A stretch of DNA of 8,502 nt, taken from contig MGQD01000018.1 in NCBI GenBank assembly GCA_001797695.1, forward strand, positions 2,136 through 10,637, written 5' to 3'. This document shows, in pieces, positions 5,901 to 8,502 of the stretch. The first letter of the stretch is position 1; every line of letters starts with the position of its first letter. The notes under the pieces are model-generated. The model saw only the letters and a list, made by a program, of their open reading frames with translations. It had not been told where the DNA came from and did not search any database. A program made the position numbers and the translations under genes. Source of the stretch: Deltaproteobacteria bacterium RBG_13_49_15 (GTDB taxonomy: Bacteria; Desulfobacterota; Desulfobacteria; Desulfobacterales; UBA2156).

Positions 5901-7076
5901 CTATCGTTTGACGATCATTGCCACGGCCTCCCCGCCGCCTAAACAAAGGGATGCCAGTCCGATCTTTTTTCCCTCCCGTTTCATTTCATAAAGGAGTGTG
6001 ACCAGTACCCGGCATCCGCTGGCGCCGATCGGATGTCCCAGCGCCACGCTTCCTCCGTTGACGTTCACCCTGGAGGGATTCAATCCCAGCTCTTTCAGAA
6101 CGGCGACGGTGGACCCGCTGAACGCTTCGTTAACTTCATACAGATCGACATCGTTGATGCCGATCCCCTCTTTTTTTAAGCACTTGGGGATTGCCCATAT
6201 GGGCGCCGCCAGGACGTATTTCATGTCGATTCCGAAAGACGCCTGGGCGCCGATGGAAGCAAGGACCTGTCGCCCTTCTTTTTTTGCTTTTTCCTTCTCC
6301 ATGACGACCACCGCCGCTGCGCCGTCGCTGATGACGGAGGCGTTCCCCGCCGTGGTTACTCCTCCTTCTTTAAACGCGGACTTCATTTTGGAGAGAACCT
6401 CAATACTCGTTTCCCTAGGGCATTCATCCTTGTCGAACAGGATCGTTTCCCCTTTTTTACCCTTGATTTTAACAGGAACGATCTCTTCGGCAAACTTCCC
6501 TTTGGAAGCGGCATCAAGGGTTCTTCGATACGATTCGGCTGCATATCGATCCTGATCCTCGCGGCCGACATGATACCTTTCGCTGCAAAGCTCGTTGGAT
6601 ATCCCCATGTGGAAATTATTGACGATATCCCACAGGCCGTCATGAACCATGTGATCCTCAATTTTATCCGTACCCATCCGGTAACCGAAACGGGCTTTTT
6701 TCAGAAAAAAAGGGGCCATGCTCATGTTTTCCATTCCTCCGGCAACCACCACATCCGCATCGCCTGTCTGAACGGCCTGTGCGGCCAGCATCACCGCTTT
6801 CAAGGCCGATCCGCAAACTTTGTTGATGGTGATGCATTCCGCTTCCCAGGGCATTTGGGCCTTTACGGCAGCCTGCTTTGCAGGATTTTGTCCATATCCG
6901 CACGGCAGCACCTGCCCCATAATCACTTCATTGACGTCCTTTTTCTCAATTCCCGAGCGTTGAATCGCTGTCTCGATGACGATTCCTCCCAGCTCCGTAG
7001 CGCCGATGGCGGCAAGCGACCCATTGAAGCTGCCAAGAGGCGTTCGAACAGCGCTCACGATCACTGCTTCCCGCAT
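5901..7076 (-). CDS. atoB: Acetyl-CoA acetyltransferase (thiolase)
   Basis: This 391-residue thiolase cleaves acetoacetyl-CoA with CoA to two acetyl-CoA, or condenses them in reverse. Catalytic Cys88 (NKVCGSALKAV), His348 (GGSVALGHPIGASG) and Cys378 (CLGGGEAVAMIV) fall at family-standard positions and the length is typical of biosynthetic-type acetoacetyl-CoA thiolases. The residue three after the nucleophile is Ala (CGSA) rather than the commoner Gly, a minor change. An in-frame ATG at 7095-7097 would add MVKGGTR but lacks a Shine-Dalgarno sequence. The ATG at 7074-7076 has AAAGGAGG seven bases ahead and gives the standard N-terminus MREAVIVSAVRTPLGSF. It lies between the mutase (113-base gap) and hbd (58-base gap), fitting the last step of butyryl-CoA oxidation. 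A slightly longer-chain 3-ketoacyl-CoA substrate remains possible. Confidence 0.95.
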   Translation of the reverse strand: MREAVIVSAVRTPLGSFNGSLAAIGATELGGIVIETAIQRSGIEKKDVNEVIMGQVLPCGYGQNPAKQAAVKAQMPWEAECITINKVCGSALKAVMLAAQAVQTGDADVVVAGGMENMSMAPFFLKKARFGYRMGTDKIEDHMVHDGLWDIVNNFHMGISNELCSERYHVGREDQDRYAAESYRRTLDAASKGKFAEEIVPVKIKGKKGETILFDKDECPRETSIEVLSKMKSAFKEGGVTTAGNASVISDGAAAVVVMEKEKAKKEGRQVLASIGAQASFGIDMKYVLAAPIWAIPKCLKKEGIGINDVDLYEVNEAFSGSTVAVLKELGLNPSRVNVNGGSVALGHPIGASGCRVLVTLLYEMKREGKKIGLASLCLGGGEAVAMIVKR

Positions 7077-7083
7077 CCGTGTT

Positions 7084-7091
7084 CCTCCTTT
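7084..7091 (-). promoter_or_regulatory. Ribosome binding site fixing the thiolase start
   Basis: AAAGGAGG on the minus strand, a near-perfect anti-16S match, lies seven bases before the ATG at 7074-7076. It sits inside the longer open frame from 7097, so the longer start would translate the ribosome binding site itself. Confidence 0.85.
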
Positions 7092-7145
7092 TACCATTTA
7101 GGTATGCTTTTATTGCTTTGAATTACAATCCGAATTTACAGTGTA

Positions 7146-7178
7146 CATGATAAAACCTATTTCTCATCCGTTTTCATG
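7146..7178. repeat. Interrupted inverted repeat between mutase and thiolase genes
   Basis: CATG-AT-AAAAC (7146-7156) pairs with GTTTTCATG (7170-7178), nine base pairs with an unpaired AT and a 13-base loop. It starts just after the mutase stop on the minus strand and is A/T-rich. No T-run follows, so I would not call a terminator; it could be a weak mRNA hairpin or a protein-binding site. The rest of this 113-base gap shows no convincing promoter. Confidence 0.35.
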
Positions 7179-7189
7179 CTGGATTCAGG

Positions 7190-8502
7190 TTACATATTTC
7201 TCCGGTATTTGCCGCCGACGTCGTAAAGTGCCTGACTGATCTGTCCCAGCGTGCAGGACCGGACGGTATTCATCAGTTCCGCGAAAATGTTTTTCCCTGA
7301 AAGCGCGGCTTCCTGCAATCGCCGAAGGTCGCGCGACGCTTGATTTTTGTTTTTTTGCTTGAATGCCTCCAGCCGCTTGAGCTGTGATTCCTTTTCTTCT
7401 TCCGTTGCCCGTGAAAGCTCGACGTTTTCACTGAGCTGGTCCTGATCCGCATCCGGGTCCCGGAAGGTATTGACGCCGATAATGGGGAGTTCCCCCATAT
7501 GCTTGAGCTTCTCGTAGTGAAGGGATTCCTCCTGAATCCGGCTTCGCTGATAACCGGTCTCCATGGCGCCCAACACACCGCCGCGCTCCGAGATCCGATC
7601 GAACTCCGCCAGGACGGCCTCTTCCACCAGGTCGGTCAACTCGTCTACGATAAAACTCCCCTGGTTCGGGTTCTCGTTCTTGGCAAGCCCCCACTCCCGG
7701 TTGATGATGAGCTGAATCGCCAGTGCCCGCCTGACCGATTCGCGGCTCGGCGTGGTGATCGCTTCGTCGAACGCATTCGTATGAAGGCTGTTGCAATTGT
7801 CGTAAACGGCGCACAGCGCCTGAAGCGTTGTTCGAATGTCGTTGAACTGGATATCCTGGCTGTGAAGGGAACGGCCGGAGGTCTGGATGTGATATTTGAG
7901 CATCTGGGCGCGCTCCGGTCCATGGTATTTATATTTCATGGCAATAGACCATATCCGCCTCGCTACTCGCCCGATGACCGTATATTCCGGATCCATTCCG
8001 TTGGAAAAAAAGAAGGAGAGGTTTGGGGCGAATCGATCCACCGGCATTCCTCTGGAGAGATAGTATTCCACATAAGTGAATCCGTTCGCCAGGGTCAGTG
8101 CGAGCTGGGTTATCGGATTGGCGCCGGCTTCGGCAATATGATATCCGGAAATGGAAACGGAATAGAAGTTCCGCATTTCGTTTTCGATAAAATATTCCTC
8201 CATATCTCCCATCACCTTCAATGCGAATTCGATGGAAAAGATGCAGGTATTCTGTCCCTGGTCCTCTTTGAGGATATCGGCCTGAACCGTCCCGCGGATA
8301 TTGGACAAAACCGTTTTCCTGATCTTCTGAAATTCTTTTTCGGTTGGAGCCTTCGCATGTTCAGCCATAAACCGTTCGACCTGCTGGTCGATGGCCGCAT
8401 TGAAAAACATGGCTAAAAGCATCGGCGCCGGGCCATTGATGGTCATGGAAACCGACGTGTTTGGGGCGCACAGCTCAAACCCGTCATACAGCACCCGGAC
8501 AT
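7190..8502 (-). CDS. icmF: IcmF-type isobutyryl-CoA mutase, C-terminal mutase part (5' end outside window)
   Basis: The visible 436 residues are the C-terminal part of a coenzyme B12-dependent acyl-CoA mutase, open to the window edge; the GTG at 8492-8494 is an internal valine codon. Family landmarks include SVSMTINGPAP, SGYHIAEAGANPI, the catalytic-type His of YHIQTSGRSL, SLHTNAFDEAI, GSFIVDELTDLVEEAV and the terminal VGGKYRRNM. In IcmF proteins the B12-binding and GTPase chaperone domains lie N-terminal to this part, and no B12 domain follows here, which fits IcmF better than methylmalonyl-CoA mutase. The residue matching the carboxylate-binding Arg of methylmalonyl-CoA mutase is Gln (8252-8254, in GQNTCIFS), as in isobutyryl-CoA mutases. 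The second specificity residue lies outside the window. The likely reaction is isobutyryl-CoA to n-butyryl-CoA, feeding the dehydrogenases and thiolase downstream. A related branched substrate such as pivalyl-CoA is not excluded. Confidence 0.85.
   Translation of the reverse strand, partial: VRVLYDGFELCAPNTSVSMTINGPAPMLLAMFFNAAIDQQVERFMAEHAKAPTEKEFQKIRKTVLSNIRGTVQADILKEDQGQNTCIFSIEFALKVMGDMEEYFIENEMRNFYSVSISGYHIAEAGANPITQLALTLANGFTYVEYYLSRGMPVDRFAPNLSFFFSNGMDPEYTVIGRVARRIWSIAMKYKYHGPERAQMLKYHIQTSGRSLHSQDIQFNDIRTTLQALCAVYDNCNSLHTNAFDEAITTPSRESVRRALAIQLIINREWGLAKNENPNQGSFIVDELTDLVEEAVLAEFDRISERGGVLGAMETGYQRSRIQEESLHYEKLKHMGELPIIGVNTFRDPDADQDQLSENVELSRATEEEKESQLKRLEAFKQKNKNQASRDLRRLQEAALSGKNIFAELMNTVRSCTLGQISQALYDVGGKYRRNM

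Noticed and set aside
6570..7121. A 183-codon plus-strand open frame opposite the thiolase
   Set aside because: It mirrors thiolase codons on the other strand, has no recognisable protein motif, and the thiolase is certain.
7499..8416. A 305-codon open frame on the plus strand opposite the mutase gene
   Set aside because: It lies wholly antisense to a well-conserved mutase coding region and its translation shows no recognisable domain; long antisense frames are common opposite such genes.
7190..8502. Methylmalonyl-CoA mutase large subunit
   Set aside because: No C-terminal B12-binding domain follows, the carboxylate-binding Arg is Gln, and several segments match IcmF more closely; the missing 5' part would settle it.

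Overview
The window looks like part of a bacterial chromosome with moderate, fairly even base composition. The gene content points to a strictly anaerobic, fatty-acid-using deltaproteobacterium of the Desulfobacterota type (sulfate reducer or syntroph). The clues are a butyryl-CoA beta-oxidation set, an IcmF-type coenzyme B12 mutase, a variant AMP-forming acyl-CoA ligase, a tandem ACT protein and an XRE-cupin regulator among the catabolic genes. The lineage is an inference from protein style, not from a marker gene. No rRNA, tRNA, CRISPR array, insertion sequence or phage gene is visible, and no gene-free stretch exceeds about 120 bases.

The left third (1-3111, plus strand) holds three closely spaced genes: the 3' part of an acyl-CoA ligase that begins outside the window, a soluble class III nucleotide cyclase with a long helical-repeat N-terminus, and a small tandem-ACT protein. 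The gaps are 30 and 34 bases and the two internal starts have good Shine-Dalgarno sequences, so they probably form one transcript. It would pair acyl-CoA formation with a cyclic-nucleotide output and a small-ligand sensor.

The right two thirds (8502-3141, minus strand) run convergently and meet the first unit across only 29 bases. In transcription order they are the C-terminal part of an IcmF-like acyl-CoA mutase (5' end outside the window), acetyl-CoA acetyltransferase, 3-hydroxybutyryl-CoA dehydrogenase, an XRE-cupin regulator and a short-chain acyl-CoA dehydrogenase. Together they could isomerise isobutyryl-CoA to butyryl-CoA and oxidise it via crotonyl-CoA, 3-hydroxybutyryl-CoA and acetoacetyl-CoA to two acetyl-CoA, or run in reverse. 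The enoyl-CoA hydratase needed between the two dehydrogenases is not in the window.

For both the thiolase and the hydroxyacyl-CoA dehydrogenase, the longest open frame starts too early. A strong ribosome binding site lies inside each over-long frame and sets starts at 7076 and 5842. The gap between the dehydrogenase and the regulator carries a long GC-rich nested hairpin and two overlapping, mutually exclusive dyads just before the regulator's ribosome binding site. These are the clearest unexplained non-coding structures here.

I found no wholly new system. The points most worth following are the two altered active-site positions (ligase Lys to Thr, cyclase Arg to Lys), the insertion in the ACT protein, the regulator leader, and the link of an isobutyryl-CoA mutase to a butyryl-CoA oxidation operon.
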